From SG8-41 sp963699525 (GTDB lineage Bacteria > Pseudomonadota > Gammaproteobacteria > Burkholderiales > SG8-41): a DNA stretch of 64,000 bases. The notes beneath the pieces were generated by a model that was not told the DNA's origin, searched no databases, and saw only the letters and a list, made by a program, of their open reading frames with translations. Below are positions 54,147-62,965 of this stretch, in pieces. A program made the translations under genes and the position numbers. How positions within the stretch are numbered: the first letter of the stretch is position 1; each line of letters opens with the position of its first letter. Location: positions 310,001-374,000 of the forward strand of contig CAVOUI010000009.1 in assembly GCA_963699525.1 (NCBI GenBank), given 5' to 3'.

Positions 54147-55577
54147 TCAGATCCCGTACTTTTTCCGGTAGGTTTCGAACACGTCGTCCAGGCTCGGCTC
54201 CCTGGGCGCTATCGTGCGTACGATCCGCGTGATGTTCATGAAGTGTTTGTAGTTGAGATTGTCTGAGAAGCTGTTTCCGCCCCAGGTGCCGCAGCCCATG
54301 GAAAGCGAGAACGGCATGCCGTTGTCGAAGCTGCCGCCGGTGGCGAAGGTGTGCGACTGCTTGACGATCACCCGGGACACCGTCATTTCGTGCCCCAGGC
54401 GCCGGATCTGCGATTCGCTCTCGGTGTAGATGCCGAGCGAGTGGCCGTCACCCTGAAAGTCATAAATGGCCCGCACGATGTCGAATGCGTGGTCGAAATC
54501 GCGCGCACGGTAGAGGGTCAGCACCGGCGAGAGCTTCTCCCCGGAGAACGGGAAATCCCTGCCGGCGCCAGTTTCCTCCACCATCAGGCATTTCGCGCCG
54601 ACGAGCTCCGCGCGGGCGAGACCCGCCACGGCGCAGATCTTCTTCACTGATTGCGCGGTCACCGCCGGCGAAAGCTTGCCGCCGGGAAATAGGGCCTTCT
54701 GTAAAGCTGCCTTTTCCGCCGCGGTGAGCAGCGCGCCCCCTTCCTGGGCGAGCGCGGCGAGCGTCTGCGCGTACACCTTGTCGTGGACGATCACCGAATT
54801 CTCGGAGGAGCAGCTCGTTGCATTGTCGAAGATCTTGGAAGCCATGATCTTCCTCGCGGCGTCCGCGCAGTCCGCGCTCTGGTCCACGATGACCGCTACG
54901 TTGCCGGTGCCGACTCCCAACGCGGGCTTGCCGCTGGAATAGCCGGCGCGGACGTTATTCTGCGACCCGGTGACCACGACGAGGTCGCACTGCCGCATGA
55001 GCTCGTTGGTCAGCTCGCGCGTCACCGGCGCGGGCAGCTGCTGCACGAGATCGGGCGGCGCGCCGATGCGCTTCAGCTCCGCGTTCACGTACTCCAGGAG
55101 CAGCGCGCAGGTGCTGTGTCCCTTGGGGGAGGGCGCTACGATCACGGCGTTGCCGCATTTCAGTGCGTTGATGATGTTGTTCGCGGGCGTGGCTGCGGGA
55201 TTCGTCGAGGGCACGACTGCCGCCACCACGCCGACCGGACGCGCGATCTCGGTAATGCCGCGCTCCGGATGCTCCGCGATGACGCCGGTCGATTTCGCGC
55301 CCTTGAGGTCGCGCAACAGTCCGAGCGTCTTGCGGTGGTTCTTCGCCAGCTTGTCGGCGACGACGCCGAGCCCCGTGTCCTTCACCGCGAGCTCGGCCAG
55401 CGCCTTGTTGTGGGCCGGATTCATGATTGCCCAGCCGGCGGCCGTCGCCGCCTCGTCGAGCTGCTCCTGCTTCGAGCGCGCGAATGTTTTCTGCGCCGCC
55501 CGCGCCCGGCCGACGAGCGCCGCGACGATGCTTTCCACCTTAATGGGATCCCTGACCCGTTCGATCTCGATTGCCAT
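54147..55577 (-). CDS. CoA-acylating aldehyde dehydrogenase
   Basis: A 476-residue enzyme of the acylating branch (like succinate-semialdehyde, sulfoacetaldehyde or AdhE-type dehydrogenases). The cofactor site includes PVGVVAAVVPSTNPAATPAN and VTGSQNNVRAGYSSGKPALG; the catalytic Cys lies in NATSCSSENSVIV, and ALGVGTGNVAVIV replaces the glutamate of hydrolytic enzymes, as usual for acyl-CoA forms. It converts an acyl-CoA to an aldehyde or back with NAD(P)H. ATG 55577 with GAGGACGGC upstream begins MAIEIERVRDP; the upstream open frame is not conserved. First gene of the minus-strand set. Confidence 0.85.
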   Translation of the reverse strand: MAIEIERVRDPIKVESIVAALVGRARAAQKTFARSKQEQLDEAATAAGWAIMNPAHNKALAELAVKDTGLGVVADKLAKNHRKTLGLLRDLKGAKSTGVIAEHPERGITEIARPVGVVAAVVPSTNPAATPANNIINALKCGNAVIVAPSPKGHSTCALLLEYVNAELKRIGAPPDLVQQLPAPVTRELTNELMRQCDLVVVTGSQNNVRAGYSSGKPALGVGTGNVAVIVDQSADCADAARKIMASKIFDNATSCSSENSVIVHDKVYAQTLAALAQEGGALLTAAEKAALQKALFPGGKLSPAVTAQSVKKICAVAGLARAELVGAKCLMVEETGAGRDFPFSGEKLSPVLTLYRARDFDHAFDIVRAIYDFQGDGHSLGIYTESESQIRRLGHEMTVSRVIVKQSHTFATGGSFDNGMPFSLSMGCGTWGGNSFSDNLNYKHFMNITRIVRTIAPREPSLDDVFETYRKKYGI

Positions 55578-55759
55578 CTGCCGTCCTCGGAGGCGCGCTG
55601 TGCAGGCATGATGATACCGCGTGATCGCGGAGAGCGCCCGCGACCAGCGCGAAAGCGCCGCTGCAATCGATGTCGCGCGTGAACGTCGGATCGAGGAAGC
55701 GACGTACTCGCGGGAAAATGCTAGACTCACGGAGAAAAAAAAGACAACCATCGAACGAA

Positions 55760-57178
55760 ATGGCCGAAAAGAAACACGCGCGATTCACGGGGAGGCTGGT
55801 TTTCGTCGGCTTTGGCTCGGTCGGTCAGGGCACCCTGCCTCTGATCCTGCGGCACATCGACATGCCGCGCGAGCGCATCACCATTCTCACGGGCGACGAT
55901 CGCGGGCGCGCGGAAGCCGAGCGCTACGGCATCAAGTTCGTCGTCAATCCCATCAAGCGCGACAACTGCCGGAAGATCCTGAGGCCGCTGGTCGGGAGGG
56001 GGGATTTCCTGCTCAACCTGTCGGTGGATGTCTCCAGCGTGGTGCTGATGGAATACTGCCGGCAGCACGGCGCGCTCTACCTCGATACCTGCATCGAGCC
56101 GTGGCACGGCATGTACACCGACGGCTCGCTGCCACCGGGCAAGCGGTCGAATTACGCGATGCGCGAGGACGCGCTGGCGCTGAGACGGAAACGCCCGAAA
56201 GGGCCGACCGCGGTGGTTACCCACGGCGCGAACCCCGGCCTGATCTCGCACTGGGTGAAGCAGGGCATGCTCAACATCGCAGCCGACCTGTGGAAGAAGG
56301 AAGTGATCGTCCCGCGGTCGCGGGAGGAATGGGGCCGTCTCGCGATGCGGCTCGGCATCAAGGTCATCCATTGCGCCGAGCGCGACACCCAGGTTGCCGA
56401 GCCGCGCAAGCAGCGCTTCGAGTTCGCCAACACCTGGTCGGTCGACGGCTTCGTGAGCGAGGGGCGGCAGCCCTCCGAGCTCGGCTGGGGCTCACACGAG
56501 AGGCATTTTCCGCAGGACGGCCTGCACCACGCCTCGGGCAGCCGCGCCGCGATCTACCTCAAGCGGCCCGGGATGTCGGTGAAAGTCCGCTCCTGGACGC
56601 CGAGCGAGGGGCCGTACCACGGGTTTCTCATCACGCACGGGGAGGCGATCTCGATCGCCGACTACTTCACCGTCCGCAACCGGGGCAAGATCGTCTATCG
56701 CCCGACCTGCCACTATGCCTACCACCCGTGCGACGATGCGGTGCTGTCGAACCACGAGATGGGCGGCAAGAACTGGATCGCGCAATCCAAGTACCGCGTC
56801 CTGATGGACGAGATCTTCGACGGGGTGGACGAGCTCGGGGCGCTGCTCATGGGCCACCGCAAGAACGGCTACTGGTTCGGCTCGCGCCTCTCGATCCAGC
56901 AGGCGCGCAAGCTCGCGCCGTACAACAACGCGACGAGCCTGCAGGTCGCCGCGGGCGTGCTGGGCGCGGTCGTGTGGGCGATGGAGAATCCGAACGCCGG
57001 CGTGGTGGAGCCGGACGACCTCGATTACCGGCGCGTGCTCGACATCGCGGATCCCTACCTCGGCGAGGTCTTCGGGGAATACACGGACTGGACGCCGCTG
57101 AAGGACCGCGGGTGGCTGTTCCCGGAGGAAGTGGACAAGTCGGATCCCTGGCAGTTCAAGAATGTCCGCGTCACCTGA
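55760..57178 (+). CDS. Homospermidine synthase
   Basis: A 472-residue NAD-dependent enzyme that makes homospermidine from putrescine. The Rossmann start is GRLVFVGFGSVGQGTLPLIL. Conserved segments include NLSVDVSSVVLMEYCRQHGA, YLDTCIEPWHGMYTD, VVTHGANPGLISHWVKQG, the active-site NTWSVDGFVSEGRQPSELGW and YHPCDDAVLSNHEMGGKNW. The start is uncertain: ATG 55760 has no close ribosome site, and ATG 55718 upstream is an alternative. Divergent from the aldehyde dehydrogenase gene. Length agrees with the family (about 475 residues). Confidence 0.93.
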   Translation: MAEKKHARFTGRLVFVGFGSVGQGTLPLILRHIDMPRERITILTGDDRGRAEAERYGIKFVVNPIKRDNCRKILRPLVGRGDFLLNLSVDVSSVVLMEYCRQHGALYLDTCIEPWHGMYTDGSLPPGKRSNYAMREDALALRRKRPKGPTAVVTHGANPGLISHWVKQGMLNIAADLWKKEVIVPRSREEWGRLAMRLGIKVIHCAERDTQVAEPRKQRFEFANTWSVDGFVSEGRQPSELGWGSHERHFPQDGLHHASGSRAAIYLKRPGMSVKVRSWTPSEGPYHGFLITHGEAISIADYFTVRNRGKIVYRPTCHYAYHPCDDAVLSNHEMGGKNWIAQSKYRVLMDEIFDGVDELGALLMGHRKNGYWFGSRLSIQQARKLAPYNNATSLQVAAGVLGAVVWAMENPNAGVVEPDDLDYRRVLDIADPYLGEVFGEYTDWTPLKDRGWLFPEEVDKSDPWQFKNVRVT

Positions 57179-57187
57179 CCGCTCACC

Positions 57188-57376
57188 ATGAGGAAGCCGT
57201 TTACCTCCGTTGCCGCGATCATTTTTGGGGTGATCGCCCTCGTTCACCTGTTGCGCCTGGTCTATGGCTGGGCGGTGACGGTCCTTGGAGCCGATGTGCC
57301 GACATGGACCAGCGTCGTCGGGGTGGTGATCGCGGGCACGCTGGCGGCCGGCCTGTGGTGGGAATCGCGTAAGTAG
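57188..57376 (+). CDS. Small two-helix membrane protein, unknown function
   Basis: A 62-residue protein with two hydrophobic helices (VAAIIFGVIALVHLLRLVYG and SVVGVVIAGTLAAGLWWESR). It starts 9 bp after homospermidine synthase, so may be co-transcribed. The motif IALVHLLRLV...W.V...P.W.S resembles small conserved membrane proteins in many proteobacteria. No function known. Confidence 0.6.
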   Translation: MRKPFTSVAAIIFGVIALVHLLRLVYGWAVTVLGADVPTWTSVVGVVIAGTLAAGLWWESRK

Positions 57377-57387
57377 CCGGCCGCGCC

Positions 57388-58360
57388 TCAGTCGATCTTG
57401 ATATTGGCTTCCTTGATGATCCGGGCGTACTTCGCCGTCTCGGCGCGAATGAATGCTGCAAACTGCTCCGGCGTGTTGCCGCCCGGCTCGGCGCCAACGA
57501 CTGCCCAGCCGCTCCTTGACTTCGGGCAGCGCGAGGACCTTGACCGTTTCGGCGTGCAGCTTCGTGATGACGGCCTTGTTCACCGCGGCCGGCGCGACCA
57601 GGCCCCACCACGTGCTCATGTCGAATCCGGGCACGCCCGCTTCGCTGATCGTTGGAATGTCCGGAAGCAGCGCCGAGCGCTTGGCGGAGGTCACGGCCAA
57701 GGCGCGCAGCCGGCCCTGGCGGGCAGGGCCGATGACGACCGGCACCGCGTCGAAATCCAGTTGGACGTGACCGGCGATGAGATCGACGAGGGACGGCCCG
57801 CTGCCCTTGTAGGGGACATGCACCATGTCCACCTTGGCCTGCAGCTTGAACAGTTCCGCCGACAGGTGTTGCACACTGCCGCTGCCGGGAGAGGCGTAGT
57901 ACAGCTGTCCGGGGCGTGCCTTGGCAAGCGCGATCAGTTCATTCGTATTCTTAACCGGGAGCGAGGGGTGGACCACCAGCAGGTTCGGCCCGATCGCCGC
58001 CAGCGTGATCGGGGCAAAATCCCGCGCCACATCATAAGTCAGCTTGGGATAAAGGGAGGGCAGGATCGACATGGCGGAGATGTGCCCCATCATCACTGTA
58101 TAGCCGTCGGGCGCCGCCTTGGCGGCAAGCTCGGCCGCGATCATGCCGGTTGCTCCGCCACGGTTCTCCGGAACGATCTGCTGCCCCAGATTTTCGGAGA
58201 GCTTCTGGGCGACGATCCGCCCGACGATGTCGGTGCCTCCACCCGGAGGAAAGCCGATCAGCATCCGGACCGGCCTGGCCGGGTATTGCTGCGCGGCTGC
58301 GGGGTCGGCGAGCGCGGCAAGAGCGAGCAGCGGGGTCAGAATTTTCAAGAGTGAATGCAC
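57388..58360 (-). CDS. Tripartite tricarboxylate transporter substrate-binding protein (Bug/TctC), frameshifted
   Basis: About 323 residues. GTG 58360 with GGAGGA upstream starts a signal peptide (residues 1-22, PAAAQQ), then YPARPVRMLIGFPPGGGTDI and VPENRGGATGMIAAELAAKA, the TctC fold. The frame breaks near 57505 (one extra base) and resumes VVGAEPGGNTPEQFAAFIRA then KYARIIKEANIKID to the stop at 57388. Bug proteins bind carboxylates in the periplasm. No TctAB membrane genes are adjacent, as is usual for orphan Bug proteins of Burkholderiales. Confidence 0.9.
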
Positions 58361-58428
58361 GGTATCCTCCTTCGGCCGACGGTTTTTGAGCTGCGTCTTG
58401 GAACGCCATAATACCCGGTACATCCACG

Positions 58429-58965
58429 ATGAGCGCGAACTGCCACGAACTCGAGACGCCTTCGGCATGGGTTGTCCGTTGGGCGAGCCGGGTTCCGGCT
58501 GGAGGACCGGTTCTGGACGTCGCCTGCGGCAACGGCCGCCATGCCCGCTATTTCGCGGGCCGCGGCCACCCGGTCGAGGCGGTGGATCGCAACGATGGCA
58601 ACCTGGCTTCGCTTTCCGGCGTTCCCGGGTTGAGCGTCCGGAGCGCCGACCTCGAAGGCGGCCCCTGGCCTTACGCGGGGCGGCGGTTCGCCGGGATCGT
58701 CGTGGTTCACTACCTGCACCGGCCGCTCTTCCCCCTTCTGCTGGAGGCCCTGGCGCCGGGCGGAATCCTGATTTACGAAACGTTCGCCGTCGGCAACGAG
58801 CGCTATGGCCGCCCCTCCAATCCCGCCTTCCTCCTCAGGCCCGGTGAGTTGTTGGAAGCGGTGCGCGGTCGCCTGCGCGTTATCGCCTACGAAGATCTCG
58901 AGGTCTCCGATCCGCGGCCGGCCGCCGTCCAGCGAATCTGTGCTGCGAATTCGCCAGCGCAGTAG
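58429..58965 (+). CDS. Class I SAM-dependent methyltransferase
   Basis: A 178-residue cytosolic protein. Motif I is VLDVACGNGRHARYFAGRGH, followed by VEAVDRNDGNLASL, FAGIVVVHYLHRPLFPLLLE and LAPGGILIYETFAVGNERYG, a pattern of the TehB/UbiE-like group. Target unknown. Divergent from the TctC gene with 68 bp between; downstream is a non-coding stretch of 161 bp before a small gene. Confidence 0.85.
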   Translation: MSANCHELETPSAWVVRWASRVPAGGPVLDVACGNGRHARYFAGRGHPVEAVDRNDGNLASLSGVPGLSVRSADLEGGPWPYAGRRFAGIVVVHYLHRPLFPLLLEALAPGGILIYETFAVGNERYGRPSNPAFLLRPGELLEAVRGRLRVIAYEDLEVSDPRPAAVQRICAANSPAQ

Positions 58966-59126
58966 GAGCCTTGTCCCATCGCTGGTAGGAGATTCGCACG
59001 CACGCGTTCGGGCATGCCAAAGTCTGCGCGCGCCCTTGTCGTAATGGTGCAACATTTCTCAATGAAAATGCGCGAGCCGCGAAAGCGTTCAACCATTTCT
59101 TAAGTCGCGCGTTATAGAGTAGCAAC

Positions 59127-59321
59127 ATGGAACCCATGCTCGAGAAAACCGCGCAAGGCGAGCCGGCCGGATACGGCCTGGAGGTGCTGTGCGCGAGCTG
59201 GAATCCGCTGGCGGCGACCCTCGCCGAGCCGGTGGATGCCTGCCGCCAGCTCGTTGCCGAGCCGACGGCGGCGGACGCGGACGGCTTCCTCGCCAGCTTC
59301 TACCGGTCCCAGCAGGGCTGA
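59127..59321 (+). CDS. Small conserved hypothetical protein upstream of dapA
   Basis: A 64-residue protein: PMLEKTAQGEPAGYGLEVLC then ASWNPLAATLAEPVDACRQL and a C-terminal DADGFLASFYRSQ. It has a globular, non-membrane composition and its own ATG, but no strong ribosome site. I believe similar peptides occur near betaproteobacterial dapA, but no function is known. The 134 bp to dapA hold no recognised site. Confidence 0.5.
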   Translation: MEPMLEKTAQGEPAGYGLEVLCASWNPLAATLAEPVDACRQLVAEPTAADADGFLASFYRSQQG

Positions 59322-59455
59322 CCGGCGCCCCCGCCGGATTACCCGCAACAATTCTGTCGCAACGCAGTCAGAGCCTTATCCGGTGCCTGCCGGATGGGGT
59401 AGAATCCACATTCTGTCACACTACCTCTCTTTGTTTCATAAGGGAATTTCGGGAA

Positions 59456-60370
59456 ATGGCCGCACTCCAGGGTAGTCTGGTCGCGATCGTCACTCCGATG
59501 CACGAGGATGGCGAACTCGACCTCGAGACCTTTCGCCGGCTGATCGACTGGCATATCCGCGAAGGCACCGACGGGATCGTCGTGGTCGGCACCACCGGCG
59601 AGTCGCCGACGGTGGACTGGGACGAGCACCGCGAGCTGATCAAGACCGCTGTGGATCACGTGGCGGGGCGGGTGCCCGTCGTGGCCGGTACCGGCGCGAA
59701 TGCCACCAGCGAGGCGATCGAGCTTTCCGCCTACGCCAAGGAGGCGGGCGCCGATTGCACGCTCTCGGTCGTTCCCTACTACAACAAGCCGACGCAGGAA
59801 GGGCTCTATCGCCACTTCCGGGCGATTGCCGAGGCGGTAGAGCTGCCGATGATCGTCTACAACGTGCCGGGACGCACGGTGGCCGATCTTCAGAACGAAA
59901 CGGCGCTGCGGCTTGCCCAGGTTCCCAACATCGTCGGCGTCAAGGACGCGACCGCCAACATCGAGCGCGGCTCCGACCTGATTCGCCGCGCGCCGCGCGG
60001 CTTCAGCGTCTTCAGCGGGGACGACGCGACCGGCCTCGCGCTCACGCTGCTGGGCGGCCGCGGGGTGATTTCGGTCACGGCGAACGTCGCGCCGCGCCTC
60101 ATGCACGAGATGTGCGCGGCCGCGCTCGCGGGTGACGCCGTGAGGGCGCGCGAATTGAACGATCGGCTGCTGCCGCTGCACCGCAACCTGTTCCTCGAGG
60201 CGAATCCCATCCCCGTCAAGTGGGCGGCGCAGCAGATGGGCCTCATCGAGGGCGGCATCCGGCTGCCGCTGACACCGCTGTCCGCGGCCTGCCACGAGCA
60301 GGTGCGGGAGGCGATGCGCCACGCCGGCATCCGCGCGGAGGTGAGGGAAGGGCGATATGCCGCCGCCTGA
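59456..60370 (+). CDS. dapA: 4-hydroxy-tetrahydrodipicolinate synthase
   Basis: A 304-residue TIM-barrel aldolase of lysine and peptidoglycan synthesis that condenses pyruvate with aspartate semialdehyde. GSLVAIVTPMHEDGELD begins it; VVVGTTGESPTVDWDEHREL holds the Thr of the catalytic triad, VVPYYNKPTQEGLYRHF the Tyr, IVYNVPGRTVADL the second Tyr region, and GVKDATANIERG the Schiff-base Lys. About 12 residues longer than E. coli DapA at the C-terminus, where it overlaps bamC by 14 bp. ATG 59456 is preceded by AAGGGAATTTCGGG. Confidence 0.95.
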   Translation: MAALQGSLVAIVTPMHEDGELDLETFRRLIDWHIREGTDGIVVVGTTGESPTVDWDEHRELIKTAVDHVAGRVPVVAGTGANATSEAIELSAYAKEAGADCTLSVVPYYNKPTQEGLYRHFRAIAEAVELPMIVYNVPGRTVADLQNETALRLAQVPNIVGVKDATANIERGSDLIRRAPRGFSVFSGDDATGLALTLLGGRGVISVTANVAPRLMHEMCAAALAGDAVRARELNDRLLPLHRNLFLEANPIPVKWAAQQMGLIEGGIRLPLTPLSAACHEQVREAMRHAGIRAEVREGRYAAA

Positions 60371-61493
60371 ACTGGCGCGCAGCGTTCTGTGTCTGCTTGC
60401 TTGCGTATCGCTCGGAGCGTGCAGCTGGTTCGGCGACACGAAAGTCGATTACAAGTCGGCGGGCCAGACCGCCCCGCTCGAAGTTCCGCCTGATCTCCTC
60501 AAGCCGGGGGGCGACGACCGGTTCCGGGTCCCGGAAATCAACCCGACCGGCACCGCCACCTTCTCCGATTACAGCCGCGAGCGCGCCGGGCAGGCCAAAG
60601 GGACGACGCTCGGCGTCCTGCCGAACGTCCAGAATGCGCGCGTCGAGCGCGACGGCAGCCAGCGCTGGCTGGTGGTCAAGGGTACGCCCGAGCAGGTCTG
60701 GCCGACCGTCAGGGATTTCTGGCAGCAGGCCGGCTTCACGGTCAGTGTCGAGGTGCCCGAGGCGGGCATCATGGAAACCAGCTGGGCCGAGAAGAACGTC
60801 CGGATCGAGACCGCCGGTGTCCGCGGATTCTTCAGCCGGGTGCTCGATTCGGTCTATTCCACGGGCGAGCGCGAAAAGTTCCGCACGCGGCTCGAGCGCG
60901 GCGCCCAGCCCGGCACGACCGAGATCTATATCAGCTACCGTGGGATGGAGGAGGTCATCGGCCGATACGTTTCCGGCGACAACGCCGATACCCGCTGGCA
61001 GCCGCGCCCGCCGGATCCCGGCATCGAGGCCGAGATGCTGGGCCGCCTGATGGTGCGCTTCGGGGTCGACGAGGCGAGCGCCAAGGCGCAGGTTGCGGGC
61101 GCCAAGCCGCCCGAGCAGCGCGCGACGTTGTCGCGGGCGGACGATGGCGCCGGCACGCTCGCCCTGAACGAGCAGTTCGACCGCGCGTGGAGGCGGGTCG
61201 GCCTTGCGCTTGACCGCGTCGGCTTCACGGTCGAGGACCGCGACCGCTCCAAGGGCATCTACTACGTCCGCTACATCGATCCGGAGGGCAAGGACGGCGA
61301 GAAGGGCGGCTTCCTGTCGTGGCTCAAGTTCTGGGGTAACGACAAGCCGAAGCCGAATGAGCAGTTCCGCATACAGGTCAAGGACGAGAACACCGCCGGC
61401 TGCCAGGTCAACGTGCTCAACAAGGATGGCTCGCGCGAGCAGACCGACACGGCGGGCCGCATCCTCGCGCTGCTCTACGAGCAACTGAAATAG
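60357..61493 (+). CDS. bamC: Outer-membrane assembly lipoprotein BamC
   Basis: A 378-residue lipoprotein of the BAM complex that inserts outer-membrane proteins. The lipobox CVSLGAC ends the signal near residue 21. Conserved N-terminal segment DYKSAGQTAPLEVPPDLLKP binds BamD; two helix-grip domains follow (WLVVKGTPEQVWPTVRDFWQ; LNEQFDRAWRRVGLALDRVG). The dapA-bamC order is typical of beta- and gammaproteobacteria. ATG overlaps the dapA 3' end. Confidence 0.92.
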   Translation: MPPPELARSVLCLLACVSLGACSWFGDTKVDYKSAGQTAPLEVPPDLLKPGGDDRFRVPEINPTGTATFSDYSRERAGQAKGTTLGVLPNVQNARVERDGSQRWLVVKGTPEQVWPTVRDFWQQAGFTVSVEVPEAGIMETSWAEKNVRIETAGVRGFFSRVLDSVYSTGEREKFRTRLERGAQPGTTEIYISYRGMEEVIGRYVSGDNADTRWQPRPPDPGIEAEMLGRLMVRFGVDEASAKAQVAGAKPPEQRATLSRADDGAGTLALNEQFDRAWRRVGLALDRVGFTVEDRDRSKGIYYVRYIDPEGKDGEKGGFLSWLKFWGNDKPKPNEQFRIQVKDENTAGCQVNVLNKDGSREQTDTAGRILALLYEQLK

Positions 61494-61496
61494 CGG

Positions 61497-62264
61497 ATGC
61501 GCTTCGCATCACTGGGCAGCGGCAGCAAGGGCAACGCCCTGCTCGTTGAATCCGGCGACACGCGCCTGCTGCTCGACTGCGGTTTCGGGCTCGCCGAGAT
61601 CACTGTCCGCCTGGCGCGCCTCGGGCTGGACGCATCGTGCCTCGATGCCATCATCGTCACCCACGAGCACGGCGACCACGGCGGAGGCGTCGCGATGCTC
61701 GCGTCCCGCTTCGAGGTCGCGGTCTACCTCACGCGCGGGACGCTCTCCGCGCTCGGCGCGGACGGCCGCTCCATTCCACGCACGGTCCTGATCGACCCCT
61801 ACACGGCGTTCGCGGTCGACGGCATCGAGGTGCGGCCGTTCCCCGTGCCGCACGATGCGCGCGAGCCGGTGCAGTTCGTGCTCACCGACGGCGCGGCGCG
61901 GCTCGGCGTGCTGACCGACACGGGGCAGCCGACGCCGCACATCGCGCAGTCGCTGTCGGGGGTCGACGCCCTCGTGCTCGAATGCAATCACGACCTCGAC
62001 ATGCTGATGGGTGGGCCGTATCCGGCCCACCTGAAGAGCCGGATCGCGGGCCGGCACGGACACCTCTCCAACGCGGCGTCGGCCGAGCTGGTGCAGGCGA
62101 TGGACTGCAGCCGCCTGCAGCATCTCGTCGCGGCGCATCTCTCGCAGACGAACAACACGCCGGAGCTGGCGCGGGCGGCGATCGCCGGCGCGCTCGGCTG
62201 CGCGCCGGACTGGATCGGCGTCGCGACGCAGGACGAAGGGTTCGGCTGGCGGGAGATTCGCTAG
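61497..62264 (+). CDS. Metallo-beta-lactamase-fold hydrolase (YycJ/WalJ-like)
   Basis: A 255-residue cytosolic MBL protein. RFASLGSGSKGNALLVESGD is the family start, the metal motif is THEHGDHGGGV, and later ligands are in LTDTGQPTPHI and LECNHDLDML, with AHLSQTNNTPELAR near the end. WalJ-like enzymes are DNA-repair or exonuclease-type MBL proteins; a specific substrate is not shown. Three bp after bamC, so part of the dapA-bamC operon. Ends two bp from the convergent kdpE stop. Confidence 0.9.
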   Translation: MRFASLGSGSKGNALLVESGDTRLLLDCGFGLAEITVRLARLGLDASCLDAIIVTHEHGDHGGGVAMLASRFEVAVYLTRGTLSALGADGRSIPRTVLIDPYTAFAVDGIEVRPFPVPHDAREPVQFVLTDGAARLGVLTDTGQPTPHIAQSLSGVDALVLECNHDLDMLMGGPYPAHLKSRIAGRHGHLSNAASAELVQAMDCSRLQHLVAAHLSQTNNTPELARAAIAGALGCAPDWIGVATQDEGFGWREIR

Positions 62265-62266
62265 GC

Positions 62267-62965
62267 TCAGTCTTCCGGCACCAGGCGGTAGCCCACCCCG
62301 GTCTCCGTGATGAAATGGCGGGGCTGCACCGGGTCGACCTCCAGCTTGTCGCGGAGCTGCTTCATGTAGATGCGCAGGTAGTGGCTGTGCTCGACGTGCG
62401 ATGGCCCCCAAACCTCGCGCAGCAGCTGCCGGTGCGTGACGACCATGCCGAGGTGCTGGGCAAGACACGCGAGCAGCCGGAACTCGATCGGGGTGAGATG
62501 CACCTCCTTCCCGTCGCGAGTGACCTTCCGGCGCTCGAAGTCGACCTCCGCCTTGCCCAGGCGCAGCATGGACGCGCCGGCCGCCCCGGCGCGCGCGGCG
62601 TGACGGAGCGCGACGCGCATGCGCGCAATCAGCTCTCCGACGCCGAATGGCTTGGTGACGTAGTCGTCGGCGCCGGCGTCGAGCGCGTCGATCTTGGCCT
62701 GCTCCCGCGCCCGCGCGGAGAGCACGATGATCGGCATCGGCGACCACGCGCGGATGCGGCGTATGACCTCGACGCCGTCCAGGTCGGGGAGACCCAGATC
62801 GACGATGGCGAGATCGGGCTTGTGAGTCCCGGCGTCGATGACGCCGCGCTCTCCGGTTTCCGCCTCGACCACGCGATAGCCTTCAGCCCCGAGCGACGTG
62901 CGTAGAAAGCGGCGGATCTCGGGCTCGTCCTCGACGACGAGCACGCTCGGGCGCAGCTCCGTCAT
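62267..62965 (-). CDS. kdpE: Response regulator KdpE
   Basis: A 232-residue OmpR-family regulator of potassium-transport genes. Receiver: VLVVEDEPEIRRFLRTSLGA, phosphoacceptor Asp in LAIVDLGLPDLDGVEV, KPFGVGELIARMRVALR. Winged helix: LTPIEFRLLACLAQHLG, REVWGPSHVEHSHYLRIYMK and QPRHFITETGVGYRL, all typical of KdpE. ATG 62965 overlaps the kdpD stop. Confidence 0.9.
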   Translation of the reverse strand: MTELRPSVLVVEDEPEIRRFLRTSLGAEGYRVVEAETGERGVIDAGTHKPDLAIVDLGLPDLDGVEVIRRIRAWSPMPIIVLSARAREQAKIDALDAGADDYVTKPFGVGELIARMRVALRHAARAGAAGASMLRLGKAEVDFERRKVTRDGKEVHLTPIEFRLLACLAQHLGMVVTHRQLLREVWGPSHVEHSHYLRIYMKQLRDKLEVDPVQPRHFITETGVGYRLVPED

